The notes under the pieces: generated by a model
Seen by the model: only the letters and a program-made list of their open reading frames with translations
Told to the model about the DNA's origin: nothing
Databases searched by the model: none
Source of the DNA: Franzmannia pantelleriensis
GTDB lineage: Bacteria; Pseudomonadota; Gammaproteobacteria; Pseudomonadales; Halomonadaceae
Reading direction: 5' to 3'
Assembly (NCBI RefSeq): GCF_900102875.1
Contig: NZ_FNGH01000012.1
Coordinates: 1 to 64,000 of the forward strand
DNA: 64,000 bases
In this document: in pieces, positions 17,928-28,247 of the stretch
How the letters are laid out: each line of letters begins with the position of its first letter
Position numbering within the stretch: position 1 is the stretch's first letter
Made by a program: the position numbers and the translations under genes

Positions 17928-19163
<1,236 letters not shown>

Positions 19164-19221
19164 TCAGTGATAGGGCGCGCTTTTTAAGGCACAATCGCGC
19201 CATGAAATAGGACAAATGGCG

Positions 19222-19227
19222 TATAAT
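19222..19227 (+). promoter_or_regulatory. Likely -10 box of the pobR promoter
   Basis: A perfect TATAAT occurs 38 bases before the pobR ATG. No good TTGACA is seen about 17 bases upstream (GCCATG), as is common for activator-dependent or weakly expressed regulator promoters. Confidence 0.45.
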
Positions 19228-19264
19228 GGCTAGACGTTAGTCGATGCCGTGAGAGGAGTCTTGC

Positions 19265-20182
19265 ATGCCTGCCCTCAGTCCCGACGCCGTGCCGGTGTTC
19301 AAGCTATACGGCGAGACGCGACACTGGCCAACCCCGGATCTGTTGCACTGCGAATCCATCGCCGAGCGCAGCCGACTGCACGATTGGCATATCATGACCC
19401 ACCGCCACGCCGACCTGCTGCACCTGCTGCATATCGCCGCCGGCGAGGTGGTGCTCGACCTGGAGGGGAGCCAGACACGCTTCTGCGGCCCAGCGCTGAT
19501 CGTGGTACCGGCCATGGCGATTCACGGATTTCACTTCGAACAGCAGATTCGCGGCCATATCATCACCCTGGCCCAACCGCTGGCCGAGCACCTGATCGAT
19601 GCCCTCGGCCATCAGGGGGGCGCGCTGCAGCGCGGCGGTCACTACCGGCTGGTGGATAGCGGCGAGGCCCAGGCCATCGCCCTGCTGGTGGCGCAGATCG
19701 CCGATGAATACCGCCGCCCGGCGATCAATCGCGACCTGGTGCTGCATGCCCTCATCCAGGCCCTGGCCGCCCAGGTTGCCCGCCGCGCCGAGCGCCAGCG
19801 AAGCCACTCCACCGTGCTACGCGCGACGCCGAGTGCCAATGACCGCGCGCGCACCCACCTGCAGCGATTCCAGGCACTGATCGAGGCCCACTACCGCGAG
19901 CAGCCCACCGTCGGCGCCCTGGCCAAGCAGCTCGGTATCACCGCCGCCCACCTCAATAGCCTGTGCCGCCAGTTGGCCGACCGCAGCGCCCTGCAGTTGC
20001 TGCATGAGCGCATCCTGCTCGAGGCCAAGCGCCAGCTCACCTACACCAACATGACCATCAGCGAGGTCGCCGATAGCCTCGGCTTCTCCGAGCCGGCCTA
20101 CTTCACGCGCTTCTTCAAGCGGCTCACCGGGCTAACACCCAAGGGATTTCGGCTGCGCCAACACAGCGCACCTCCCGATTGA
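19265..20182 (+). CDS. pobR: AraC family transcriptional regulator PobR type
   Basis: The 305-aa protein has an N-terminal cupin sensor (PVFKLYGETRHWPTPDLLHC, HRHADLLHLLHIAAGEVVLD) and a C-terminal double helix-turn-helix (VGALAKQLGITAAHLNSLCR, then ISEVADSLGFSEPAYFTRFF). AraC-type PobR proteins activate pobA in response to 4-hydroxybenzoate. Divergence from pobA, separated by 152 bases, supports the assignment. GAGAGGAG lies upstream of the chosen start. Confidence 0.93.
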   Translation: MPALSPDAVPVFKLYGETRHWPTPDLLHCESIAERSRLHDWHIMTHRHADLLHLLHIAAGEVVLDLEGSQTRFCGPALIVVPAMAIHGFHFEQQIRGHIITLAQPLAEHLIDALGHQGGALQRGGHYRLVDSGEAQAIALLVAQIADEYRRPAINRDLVLHALIQALAAQVARRAERQRSHSTVLRATPSANDRARTHLQRFQALIEAHYREQPTVGALAKQLGITAAHLNSLCRQLADRSALQLLHERILLEAKRQLTYTNMTISEVADSLGFSEPAYFTRFFKRLTGLTPKGFRLRQHSAPPD

Positions 20183-20339
20183 TCGTCGTGGCAGGTTTGT
20201 TGAAACGCTCATCACACTCGACCAAAGGCTTAGCCACAGGTGGTGACCTAATGGCGTGACTGTTGTAACCTGCAATAATGTTTAATACAACAACAGTATC
20301 TACGAACAACATACTCTTCCGCACAACGCCGGAGCGGAT
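20183..20339 (+). promoter_or_regulatory. Promoter region of the hydratase-SDR-dehydrogenase operon with MarR-like operator
   Basis: At 20279-20293 lies TGTTTAATACAACAA, nearly identical to TGTTTAATCAACAA at 31122-31135 upstream of the CoA-transferase gene and related to sites before the ligase, porin and TRAP genes. It overlaps a wider inverted repeat, TGTTGTA (20261-20267) with TACAACA (20286-20292). No gene is recognisable in 20183-20339. The repeated motif is visible; assigning it to the MarR protein at 40452 is inferred. Confidence 0.55.
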
Positions 20340-20483
20340 ATGACAGCCTCCACGCTCGACCCAACACAAGCTACTGCTTTCACCACCCCTCAGCTGCGTC
20401 AGGAGCGTCGCGCCGGGCTGGTTGAGGCCCACGACATAGTCACTGCAACCGAGACGCCGTCCACGGCTGTCATCGCGCTATAA
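20340..20483 (+). CDS. Small open frame of 47 codons in the operon leader
   Basis: ATG at 20340 preceded by a GGAG-like sequence gives MTASTLDPTQATAFTTPQLR followed by QERRAGLVEAHDIV and a Thr/Ala-rich end, stopping 28 bases before the enoyl-CoA hydratase ATG. I do not recognise it. It may be a small protein, a leader peptide or the decayed start of a lost gene; GC content and codon use look ordinary for the region. Confidence 0.3.
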   Translation: MTASTLDPTQATAFTTPQLRQERRAGLVEAHDIVTATETPSTAVIAL

Positions 20484-20511
20484 CTCCATACCATTTACCG
20501 CCGAGGCCCTC

Positions 20512-21282
20512 ATGAGCGAGACACTCGTCAAGACGTCACTGGACGACAGCATCTACACCGTCACCCTGGCACGCCCCGAGAAGCGCAACGCGGTCAGCGA
20601 CCGTCTGCTGGGCGCCCTGGAGGAATCCTTGCTGGACATACCGCAGGACGCCAAGGTGATCATCCTCGCCGCCGAGGGCAAGCACTTCTGCGCCGGTCTC
20701 GACCTTGCCGAGCACCAGCACCGCGACCCCTTCGGCGTGGTGCAGCACTCCCGCGGCTGGCACCGCATTTTCGACCGCCTGCAGAACGGCGGCCTGCCGG
20801 TGGTGACCGCCATGCAGGGCGCGGTGATCGGCGGTGGCCTGGAGCTGGCCACCGCCACCCATGTACGGGTCGCCGAAACCAGCACCCTCTACCAACTGCC
20901 CGAGGGGCGCCACGGCATCTTCGTCGGTGGCGGCGCCTCGGTGCGGGTATCCAATATCATCGGCCCCGGCCGCATGTGCGAGATGATGCTCACCGGTCGC
21001 GTCATGGAGGCCGACGAGGGTCAGCGGCTGGGACTGTCACACTATGTGGTCGGCGAAGGCGAGAGCCTCGACAAGGCTCGCCAGCTCGCCGCACGTATCG
21101 CCGAGAACGCCCCGATGGCCAACTGGGCCATGGTCTCGGCGATCTCGCGCATCGACAACATGGCCAGCGACGACGGGCTATTCGTGGAATCACTGACCGC
21201 TGCGTTGACCCAGACCAGTCCCGAAGTCGCCGAACGCATCGGTAGCTTCTTCAAGCACAAGGGCCAAGGGCCTCGCACTTGA
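20512..21282 (+). CDS. Enoyl-CoA hydratase (crotonase family), probable hydroxycinnamoyl-CoA hydratase
   Basis: The 256-aa crotonase protein has [20 protein letters not shown], the oxyanion segment [16 protein letters not shown] and [20 protein letters not shown], with an acidic residue in [18 protein letters not shown]. It would add water to an enoyl-CoA. It lacks the FGLSEINWGIPPG type signature of feruloyl-CoA hydratase-lyase, so simple hydration in beta-oxidation is more likely than vanillin formation. It starts an operon with an SDR (19-base gap) and an acyl-CoA dehydrogenase. A MarR-like operator upstream links it to the ligase locus at 38317. Confidence 0.86.
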   Translation: MSETLVKTSLDDSIYTVTLARPEKRNAVSDRLLGALEESLLDIPQDAKVIILAAEGKHFCAGLDLAEHQHRDPFGVVQHSRGWHRIFDRLQNGGLPVVTAMQGAVIGGGLELATATHVRVAETSTLYQLPEGRHGIFVGGGASVRVSNIIGPGRMCEMMLTGRVMEADEGQRLGLSHYVVGEGESLDKARQLAARIAENAPMANWAMVSAISRIDNMASDDGLFVESLTAALTQTSPEVAERIGSFFKHKGQGPRT

Positions 21283-21301
21283 TTCGCCAGGAGAGAAGCG
21301 C

Positions 21302-22087
<786 letters not shown>

Positions 22088-22113
22088 GACCATATTTCAA
22101 AGCATTGTCCGAT

Positions 22114-22227
22114 GGAGGGCGCCGGGGGCAAGCTGGCGCGAGGGTTCTATTCCAGGGATGGAATAGGTAGCGCCCAGGGATGGGTTCACAGCGCCCTCGC
22201 AAAAGCTTGCCGCCGGGATAGCCCTCC
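22114..22227. repeat. Large intergenic palindrome with the shared 27-base repeat
   Basis: Arms GGAGGGC (22114-22120) and GCCCTCC (22221-22227), then GCCGGGGGCAAGCTGGCG (from 22121) paired with the complement in AAAAGCTTGCCGCCGGG (22201-22217), continuing to CGCGAGGG/CCCTCGC. The loop contains the smaller palindrome TATTCCAGGGATGGAATA and, at 22169-22195, AGCGCCCAGGGATGGG then TTCACAGCGCC, which is the inverse of the catA-benA element with one mismatch. It interrupts the operon between the SDR and acyl-CoA dehydrogenase genes and could attenuate or process the transcript. Confidence 0.75.
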
Positions 22228-22278
22228 CCCCACCAGGTCCTATCTACGTCCGGCCAGCAACGAGGAACGACCATCATC

Positions 22279-24063
22279 ATGCTCGATTACCAAGCCCCGC
22301 TGCGCGATATGCAGTTTATCCTCGACGAACTGGCCGGTCTCGAGCGGATCGGCGAGCTGCCCGGCTGCGAGGACGCCTCGCCGGATCTGGTCAGCGCCGT
22401 GCTGGAGGAAGCTGGCAAGTTCGCCAGCGGCGTACTCGCCCCGCTCAATCAGGCCGGCGACCGTCAGGGCTGCCGCCTGGACGACGGGCAGGTATTCGTT
22501 CCCGACGGCTGGCAGGACGCCTACGACCAGTTCCGTGAGGCCGGCTGGATCGGCCTCGCCCTGCCGCCAGAGCATGGCGGCCAGGGTCTGCCCAAGCTGG
22601 TCGCCACCCCGGTGTGGGAGATGTGGTTCTCGGCCAACATGGCCTTCGCCATGCTGCCCCAGCTCAATGTCGGCCAGACCGAGGCGCTGACCATCGCCGC
22701 CAGCGAGGAGCAGAAAGCCACCTGGCTCGACAGGATCGTCAGCGGCGAGTGGGCCGCCACCATGAACCTCACCGAGCCCCAGGCCGGTTCCGACCTGGCC
22801 GCCACCCGCATGCGTGCCGAGCCGGCTGGCGATGGGCGCTACCGCCTGTTCGGGCAGAAGATCTATATCTCCTACGGCGAGCACGAGCTGACCCCCAATA
22901 TCGTTCACCTGGTGCTGGCCCGGTTGCCCGATGCCCCGCCCGGGGTCAAGGGGCTATCGCTGTTCCTGGTGCCCAAGTACCTGCTCGACGCCCAAGGCGA
23001 GCCGGGGCAACGCAACGACATTCGCTGCATCGCCATCGAGCACAAGATGGGGATCCACGGCAGCCCCACCTGTACCCTCAGCTACGGCAACGACGGCGGC
23101 GCCCTGGGCAAACTGGTCGGCGAGCCGCACCAGGGGCTCAAGACCATGTTCGTGATGATGAACGACGCCCGCTTCAACGTGGGGGTGCAGGGGGTGGCGC
23201 TGGGCGAGCGCGCCTACCAGGCGGCGCTGGACTACGCCTGCGAGCGTGTCCAGGGGCGCGATGTGGTCAGCGGCGAGAGCGGCCAGCCCATCCTCGTCCA
23301 CCCCGACGTCAAGCGCATGCTGGTGTCGATGCGCGCCCGCCTGATGGCCATGCGCGGCCTGCTCTACACCGCCGCCGGCTGGTTCGATACCGCCCGCCAG
23401 CACCCGGATAGCGAGGTCGCCGACAAGCATCGCCGCTACGTCGACCTGCTGATGCCGGTGGCCAAGGGCTGGTGCACCGAGGTGGGTAACGACCTCTGCG
23501 ACGAGGCGATCCAGGTATTCGGCGGCATGGGCTTCGTCGAGGAGACCGGGGTCGCCCAGCTGTTCCGCGACGCCCGCGTCATCACCATCTACGAGGGCAC
23601 CACCGGCATCCAGGCCAACGACCTGCTGGGCCGCAAGATCCTGCGTGAGGACGCCGCCACCCTGCGCGAGCTGATCGGTGATATCCGCGCGACCGCCACC
23701 CAGCTCGGCGACCACGACCGGCTCGCGGACCTGGCGAAACCGCTTGGCGACCAGGTAGCGCTTCTCGACGAGACCTGCGCCTGGCTGCTCGAGCAGCGTG
23801 CCGAGACCGCCGACCTCTACGCCGGTGCCGTGCCGCTGCTGCACCTGCTCGGCACCGCCTGCGGCGCCTGGCAGATGGCGCGCCTGGCGCTGGCCGCCGA
23901 GGCCCGCCTCCAGGCCGATGACGGCGACACCGACTACCTGCGGGGCCTGGTGGAACTTGCGCGCTTCTATATGGCCACCCAGGCACCCCAGTCGCACGCC
24001 CACGCCCATGCCGTTCGCCGTGCCGGCCGGGTGCTGACTGGCTTTCCCGTGGCTGCGCTTTGA
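22279..24063 (+). CDS. Acyl-CoA dehydrogenase, DmdC-like
   Basis: The 594-aa protein belongs to the long acyl-CoA dehydrogenase group (DmdC/AcdA type). It has the FAD/substrate motifs MNLTEPQAGSDLAATRMRA and GQKIYISYGEHELTPN, then HKMGIHGSPTCTLSYG, the QVFGGMGFVEETGVAQLFRD region and TIYEGTTGIQANDLLGRK, plus a C-terminal extension. It would introduce the alpha-beta double bond in an acyl-CoA, for example a dihydrocinnamoyl-CoA (phenylpropionate series), passing electrons to ETF. It is separated from the SDR gene by a palindrome but is in the same direction and probably the same operon. No hit-level substrate evidence is available. Confidence 0.9.
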   Translation: MLDYQAPLRDMQFILDELAGLERIGELPGCEDASPDLVSAVLEEAGKFASGVLAPLNQAGDRQGCRLDDGQVFVPDGWQDAYDQFREAGWIGLALPPEHGGQGLPKLVATPVWEMWFSANMAFAMLPQLNVGQTEALTIAASEEQKATWLDRIVSGEWAATMNLTEPQAGSDLAATRMRAEPAGDGRYRLFGQKIYISYGEHELTPNIVHLVLARLPDAPPGVKGLSLFLVPKYLLDAQGEPGQRNDIRCIAIEHKMGIHGSPTCTLSYGNDGGALGKLVGEPHQGLKTMFVMMNDARFNVGVQGVALGERAYQAALDYACERVQGRDVVSGESGQPILVHPDVKRMLVSMRARLMAMRGLLYTAAGWFDTARQHPDSEVADKHRRYVDLLMPVAKGWCTEVGNDLCDEAIQVFGGMGFVEETGVAQLFRDARVITIYEGTTGIQANDLLGRKILREDAATLRELIGDIRATATQLGDHDRLADLAKPLGDQVALLDETCAWLLEQRAETADLYAGAVPLLHLLGTACGAWQMARLALAAEARLQADDGDTDYLRGLVELARFYMATQAPQSHAHAHAVRRAGRVLTGFPVAAL

Positions 24064-24131
24064 CACCGGTGTCATGAGGCATGGGGCAACGGGCGCATGA
24101 TTATCGTCACAGGCGCTTCGCAAAGATGCTC

Positions 24132-24149
24132 GATATGATGCATAGTATC
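24132..24149 (+). promoter_or_regulatory. Palindromic operator of the VapBC module
   Basis: GATATGATGCATAGTATC is an 18-base palindrome centred on ATGCAT with two mismatched pairs. It lies 26 bases before the antitoxin ATG, where VapB-type antitoxins bind to repress their own operon. Confidence 0.5.
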
Positions 24150-24174
24150 ATCAATCCAGATGCGAGCCCTTGCC

Positions 24175-24384
24175 ATGCGTACGACCATCACCATCGATGA
24201 CGCCCTGTACGAGCAGGCGTTGAACCTTGCCGAACCCGGGATGGATAAACCCGCCGATATCGTCCGCGAAGCCATCCAGACCTATGTGCGAGTGCAAGCG
24301 GGGCGGCGCCTTGCCGCCTTGGGGGCTACGGCACCCGACATGCAGGATGTGCCTCGACGTCGGGACGCGCCCACCGGGCCATGA
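24175..24384 (+). CDS. vapB: VapB-type antitoxin
   Basis: The 69-aa protein starts MRTTITIDDALYEQALNLAE, the ribbon-helix-helix pattern of type II VapB antitoxins, and has DIVREAIQTYVRVQAGRRLA, followed by a short toxin-wrapping tail (GATAPDMQDVPRRRDAP). It would bind its toxin and the palindrome upstream. An ATG at 24160 would add five residues but has a poorer ribosome site. It overlaps the toxin gene by 4 bases (ATGA). Confidence 0.88.
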   Translation: MRTTITIDDALYEQALNLAEPGMDKPADIVREAIQTYVRVQAGRRLAALGATAPDMQDVPRRRDAPTGP

Positions 24385-24764
24385 GCATACTCGTCGACAC
24401 CTCGGTATGGGTAAATCACTTCAGGCACCGCAACGCAGCCCTGGTCGAACTGCTCGAGGGCGATCAAGTGATGTGCCATCCGATGGTGGTGGCCGAGTTG
24501 GCCTGCGGAACACCTCCGGCACCGCGTGCTCAAACCCTGAATGCCATTGAGCTGCTACGCCCTTGTCAGCAGGCAAGCTTGCTCGAAGTGAGAGAGTTCA
24601 TCGAGCACAACCGGCTCTATGGGCTGGGATGCGGCCTGGTGGATATGGCCTTGCTAGCCTCGACACTGATTACCCCTGAGGGGTAGTTATGGACATTGGA
24701 TAAGCGCCTCGCCGATATGGCGGGGCGCTTCGGTGTGGCATATCAACCCACCCACTACATCTGA
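24381..24764 (+). pseudogene. vapC: VapC-type PIN-domain ribonuclease, interrupted by an in-frame TAG
   Basis: The frame starts SILVDTSVWVNHFR (catalytic Asp at residue 6) and has VVAELACG and GCGLVDMALLAS, all typical of VapC. After ITPEG a TAG stands at 24684-24686; the same frame then continues LWTLDKRLADMAGRFGVAYQ to a TGA at 24762-24764, which is the expected VapC C-terminus. The truncated 101-aa product lacks the last PIN aspartate (in WTLDKRL) and is probably inactive. One base change of the TAG would restore a 127-aa toxin. The intact reading would overlap the opposite TRAP gene by 10 bases. Confidence 0.85.
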
Positions 24765-26053
24765 TTCGGCAGGAAGAGCACCAGCGCCGGGAACAGGATC
24801 AGCAGAGCCAGGCGCACCAGATCCGCCGCCACGAACGGCATCACGCCCTTGAAGATTCGCCCCAGCGGCACATCGGGCGCCACCGAGCGGATCACGAAGA
24901 CGTTGATGCCGATCGGCGGCGTGATCATGCCGAGTTCAACCGCCACCACCACGATGATGCCGAACCAGATGGGATCGAAGCCGAGGCTGGTGACCACCGG
25001 GTAGAGGATCGGCACCATCAGGATGATCATTGCCATCGGGTCGAGCACGCAGCCAAGCACCAGAAACAGCGCCAGGATCAGCAGCAACACGCCGTATTCC
25101 CCCACCGGCAAGGCGGTGAGCCAGGCGGTCAGCAGCTGCGGGGTCTGGGTCACGGTCAGGAAGTAGCCGAACAGCAGCGCACCGATCAGGATGGTGAAGA
25201 TCGCCACCGAGGTGCGCAGCGCATCGAGCAGGCAGGCCAGGGTCGTACGCAGGGTCAGCCGCCGGCGCAGCACGCCGATTAGGAAGGTACAGAAAGCCCC
25301 CAGCGCCGCGGCCTCCACCGGCGTTACCACGCCCAGATAGATGCCGCCGACAATGGCGATGAACAGCAGCATCACCGCCCAGATGCCGCGCAGCGCGGCG
25401 AATTTCTCGCCCCAGCTGGAACGCTCCCCCGCCGGCATGGAATCCGGCCGCAGCATGCCCAGCACGCGGATAGTGACGAAGGCGAGCAGGATCGACAGCA
25501 GGCCGGGGATCACGCCGGCCACGAACAGCTGGCCAATATCCTGGTCGGTGAGGAAGCCGTAGAGCACCAGCACCACCGACGGCGGAATCAGGATACCCAG
25601 GGTGCCGCCGGAGGCGATCAGCCCGGTGGAGAGGCTATCGGCATAGCCAGCGCGGCGCATCTCCGGCAGCGCCACCCGTGTCATGGTGGCGGCGGTGGCC
25701 ACCGAGGAGCCGCAGATCGCCGCGAAACCGCCGCAGGCGGTCATGGTCGACATCGCCGCGCCGCCGCGGAAGCCGCCCAGCCAGGCCTGGCCGGCACGAA
25801 ACAGTTCGCGACTCATGCCGGTGGCCGAGGCGAATACCCCCATCAGAATGAACATCGGGATCAGGCTGAGGTTGTAGTTGGTGACGGTGCGCAGTGGCGA
25901 CGTGGTCAGCACACCCAGCGCCGCATCCAGGCTGGTGACCGCCGCGAAGCCGATCACGCCAACGATGCCCATGGCGATCCCCACCGGCACGCGCAGCGCG
26001 ATCATGCCAAACAAGCCGACGAAGCCCAGCAGGGCAATCAGGTTGTTATCCAT
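24755..26053 (-). CDS. TRAP transporter large membrane subunit (DctM), system 2
   Basis: The 432-aa polytopic protein has the DctM pattern: MDNNLIALLGFVGLFGMIAL then RVPVGIAMGIVG, GGFAAICGSSVATAATMTRV, ASGGTLGILIPPSVVLVLYG and the C-terminal MITPPIGINVFVIRSV. It forms the solute channel of a sodium-dependent TRAP importer. The start at 26053 has AAGGAG seven bases upstream and gives an 8-base overlap with dctQ. Gene order is dctP (27146), DUF3237, dctQ, dctM, so it is the last gene of a unit that begins after the thiolase gene. Confidence 0.94.
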   Translation of the reverse strand: MDNNLIALLGFVGLFGMIALRVPVGIAMGIVGVIGFAAVTSLDAALGVLTTSPLRTVTNYNLSLIPMFILMGVFASATGMSRELFRAGQAWLGGFRGGAAMSTMTACGGFAAICGSSVATAATMTRVALPEMRRAGYADSLSTGLIASGGTLGILIPPSVVLVLYGFLTDQDIGQLFVAGVIPGLLSILLAFVTIRVLGMLRPDSMPAGERSSWGEKFAALRGIWAVMLLFIAIVGGIYLGVVTPVEAAALGAFCTFLIGVLRRRLTLRTTLACLLDALRTSVAIFTILIGALLFGYFLTVTQTPQLLTAWLTALPVGEYGVLLLILALFLVLGCVLDPMAMIILMVPILYPVVTSLGFDPIWFGIIVVVAVELGMITPPIGINVFVIRSVAPDVPLGRIFKGVMPFVAADLVRLALLILFPALVLFLPNQM

Positions 26054-26582
26054 CTCGGGGCTCCTTGGCGGCATCGTCGACGATCGAGGCCGACACCGGC
26101 AGCGACGCCGGGCGCCAGATCAGCAGCACCAACCGCGCCAGCGCCAGCAGGGTGGCGGCCAATACGCCCAGCCAGGCCATGGCGTAGAAGGGCCACAGCG
26201 GCAGCTGCAGGTCGGAGGTGGTCTGGCCGGCATGCATGATGGTCATCACGCGGCTGAACAGCGCCCAGGCCAGTGCCACGATGAAGGCGGTCACCAGCAG
26301 ATGGGCGAAGATATCCATCAGCCGCCGCAGCGGTGCTGGGCACAGCTGCCAGACCAGGTCTACGGCAATATGGTCGTTGCGCCAGGTGGTGGAGCCGAGC
26401 CCCCACAGAATGGCGATGCCCAGCAGCAGGCTGGCGATGGCATGGGCATCGGGGATCGAGGTCGCAAACAGATAGCGCGACAGCGACGCCACGAAAATCA
26501 GCAGGGTGATCACCGCCAGGCTGAGGCTGGCGATGCGCTCGATCAGCGTCGCGGCAGCCGTGATCATGGAAGGCGTTGCCAT
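26046..26582 (-). CDS. TRAP transporter small membrane subunit (DctQ), system 2
   Basis: The 178-aa protein has four hydrophobic segments. It includes DAHAIASLLLGIAILWGLGS then TTWRNDHIAVDLV, the usual DctQ middle, and PFYAMAWLGVLAATLLALAR in the last helix. It pairs with DctM to form the membrane complex. It follows the DUF3237 gene by 18 bases and overlaps dctM. Confidence 0.92.
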   Translation of the reverse strand: MATPSMITAAATLIERIASLSLAVITLLIFVASLSRYLFATSIPDAHAIASLLLGIAILWGLGSTTWRNDHIAVDLVWQLCPAPLRRLMDIFAHLLVTAFIVALAWALFSRVMTIMHAGQTTSDLQLPLWPFYAMAWLGVLAATLLALARLVLLIWRPASLPVSASIVDDAAKEPRDG

Positions 26583-26600
26583 ACGAAGACTCCCTCGGCG

Positions 26601-27086
26601 CTAGCCGACACGAAAGACCTGGATCAATACGCGCTCGGGTTCACGAACCCCCCGCGCCACGAACAGGTCGCGGGTCAGCCAGGCGAGTGCGGGATCGGCG
26701 GTCTGGAAGGTCGGTACGGTGCGGAAGTAGTACTGATCGGGCGGCACGTGCTCGCCCTTGATCAGCTGCTGCATGATCGGCTCGGGGGCGTGGCGCACCC
26801 CGCGGTTCTCGACCTCGATCAAGCTGCCTTGCGCGGTTCTCAAGGTATAGCGGGCCAGCACCTCGGCGCAGCCGTCGGCACGAATCGACTGCCAGTCTGC
26901 GCCGCCGGGCAATACCTCACCGGCCAGGCGAGGGCCGTCGAAGCTGCCGCCGAGGATGGGTATGATGCGCCGACGGCCATTGACCAGCTCGCCGATCTCG
27001 AGGGGCGTGTCGACATGTACGGCCAGGGTGGTAACGGGCTCGAGCCGCGGCGGTGCATCGAGGTGGAGGGAAGAATCAGTGGCCAT
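26601..27086 (-). CDS. DUF3237 domain protein
   Basis: The 161-aa protein matches DUF3237: an early VTTLAVHVDTPLEIGE, IPILGGSFDGPRLAGEVLPG, ADWQSIRADGCAEVLARYTL, ENRGVRHAPE and YFRTVPTFQTADPALAWLTR. The family is a small beta-barrel fold of unknown role often found with aromatic or beta-oxidation genes. It lies between the TRAP binding protein and DctQ genes, an unusual insertion in a TRAP operon. I place the start at 27086 (GGAG upstream), not at 27098. Confidence 0.85.
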   Translation of the reverse strand: MATDSSLHLDAPPRLEPVTTLAVHVDTPLEIGELVNGRRRIIPILGGSFDGPRLAGEVLPGGADWQSIRADGCAEVLARYTLRTAQGSLIEVENRGVRHAPEPIMQQLIKGEHVPPDQYYFRTVPTFQTADPALAWLTRDLFVARGVREPERVLIQVFRVG

Positions 27087-27145
27087 GCGGGTCTCCACAG
27101 GCTAGTGGGTCACACCGGCCCCGCGGGGCCGGTCGCTCCTATCGA

Positions 27146-28165
27146 TTACTCGAACAGCGCATCCACTGCTGCCAGGCGCTCTTCCAGATCGGCCCGCAGC
27201 TGCTCTGGATCATGCCCAGCATCGCGCACGCGCTCGGCCCAGGCCTCGCGCAGCGGTTCGGCAGCCTCACGCCAGGCCGTCATCTCCTCGTCGCTCAGCT
27301 CGATCATGGTGTGGTCGGGCGAGTCGCGGAACTGCTCGTGGCCCTCGCGCTCCATCTCTTCCCAGCCGCGGGTGATCCGTGTCGCCCACTCCCCGGTGCA
27401 GTGGTCATCGATCACGCCCTGTTGCTCGGCGCTCATCTGCTGGTAGGCATTCTGATTGATGAGCAGCGCCTGCCATGAGGAGTACATCGGAAATTCAATG
27501 TGGTAGGTGGTAATCTCATCGATGCCGAACAGGATCGTCGAGCCGGACGGGAAGGTGATGGCGTCCGCCACGCCTCGTGACAGCGCTTCACGGGTCTCCG
27601 GTGCGGATACCTGCACGCTGGCTCCGCCCAGCTCGCTGACGAAGCTGGCGATCGAGGAGTTGGCCGGCCTGATCGTCATGCCACTGATCTGGTCGGGATG
27701 ACGGATCTCCTCCTTGGTATGCAGAGTCCCGGGATAGTGACCATGGATCAGGCACATCACCACGCCGTCCATCTCCTGGTCGGCGTGCTGCTGGTACCAC
27801 TCGGTCGCCGCCGCAGCGCCGTTCAGGGTATCGCTTGTGACGAAGGGCAACTGCAGCAGATCGGAGATCGGGAAGCGTCCCGCGCTATAGCCGGGATTGA
27901 CCCAGGCAATATCGGCGATGCCGTTGGCCACCATATCGAAGTGGTCTTCGGCGCTGCCGAGCTGCTGGGCGGGGAACATCTGGAAGTCGATGGTACCGTC
28001 AGAGGCCTCGTTGATTGACTCGGTCCACTCCTTGAAGCCGGTGGACGGGAGGGCGTGCTGCTCCGGCAGCCAGTGAGCGAACCTCAGCGTCTGCGCCTCG
28101 GCGATGGCCGGGGCAGACCAGAGTCCCACGCACAGCGTGCCGATCAGGAGTTTGCGGTGTGTCAT
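27146..28165 (-). CDS. TRAP transporter periplasmic binding protein (DctP), system 2
   Basis: The 339-aa protein has a signal peptide (KLLIGTLCVGLWSAPAIAEA) and DctP family stretches: LRFAHWLPEQHALPSTGFKE, NGIADIAWVNPGYSAGRFPI and FPSGSTILFGIDEITTYHIE. It would bind a carboxylated solute in the periplasm for system 2. The start MTHRKLLIG at 28165 (GAGGAG upstream) is preferred. It lies 82 bases after the thiolase gene, suggesting the operon moves a CoA-degraded substrate such as a phenylpropanoid. The third recognisable binding-protein type here, only distantly similar to the trio at 44229, 48446 and 60280. Confidence 0.92.
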   Translation of the reverse strand: MTHRKLLIGTLCVGLWSAPAIAEAQTLRFAHWLPEQHALPSTGFKEWTESINEASDGTIDFQMFPAQQLGSAEDHFDMVANGIADIAWVNPGYSAGRFPISDLLQLPFVTSDTLNGAAAATEWYQQHADQEMDGVVMCLIHGHYPGTLHTKEEIRHPDQISGMTIRPANSSIASFVSELGGASVQVSAPETREALSRGVADAITFPSGSTILFGIDEITTYHIEFPMYSSWQALLINQNAYQQMSAEQQGVIDDHCTGEWATRITRGWEEMEREGHEQFRDSPDHTMIELSDEEMTAWREAAEPLREAWAERVRDAGHDPEQLRADLEERLAAVDALFE

Positions 28166-28247
28166 TGTTATCTCCTCGGGGTCGTTGAGGCATCGAAGCC
28201 TCACTCAAGCAGAGGGCCTGGCGTGGCCCTTCACGGTCTTACCTGTT

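Noticed and set aside
20512-21282. Assignment as feruloyl-CoA hydratase-lyase (ech)
   Set aside because: The characteristic segment around FGLSEINWGIPPG and the surrounding residues are missing; plain hydratase is the safer call.
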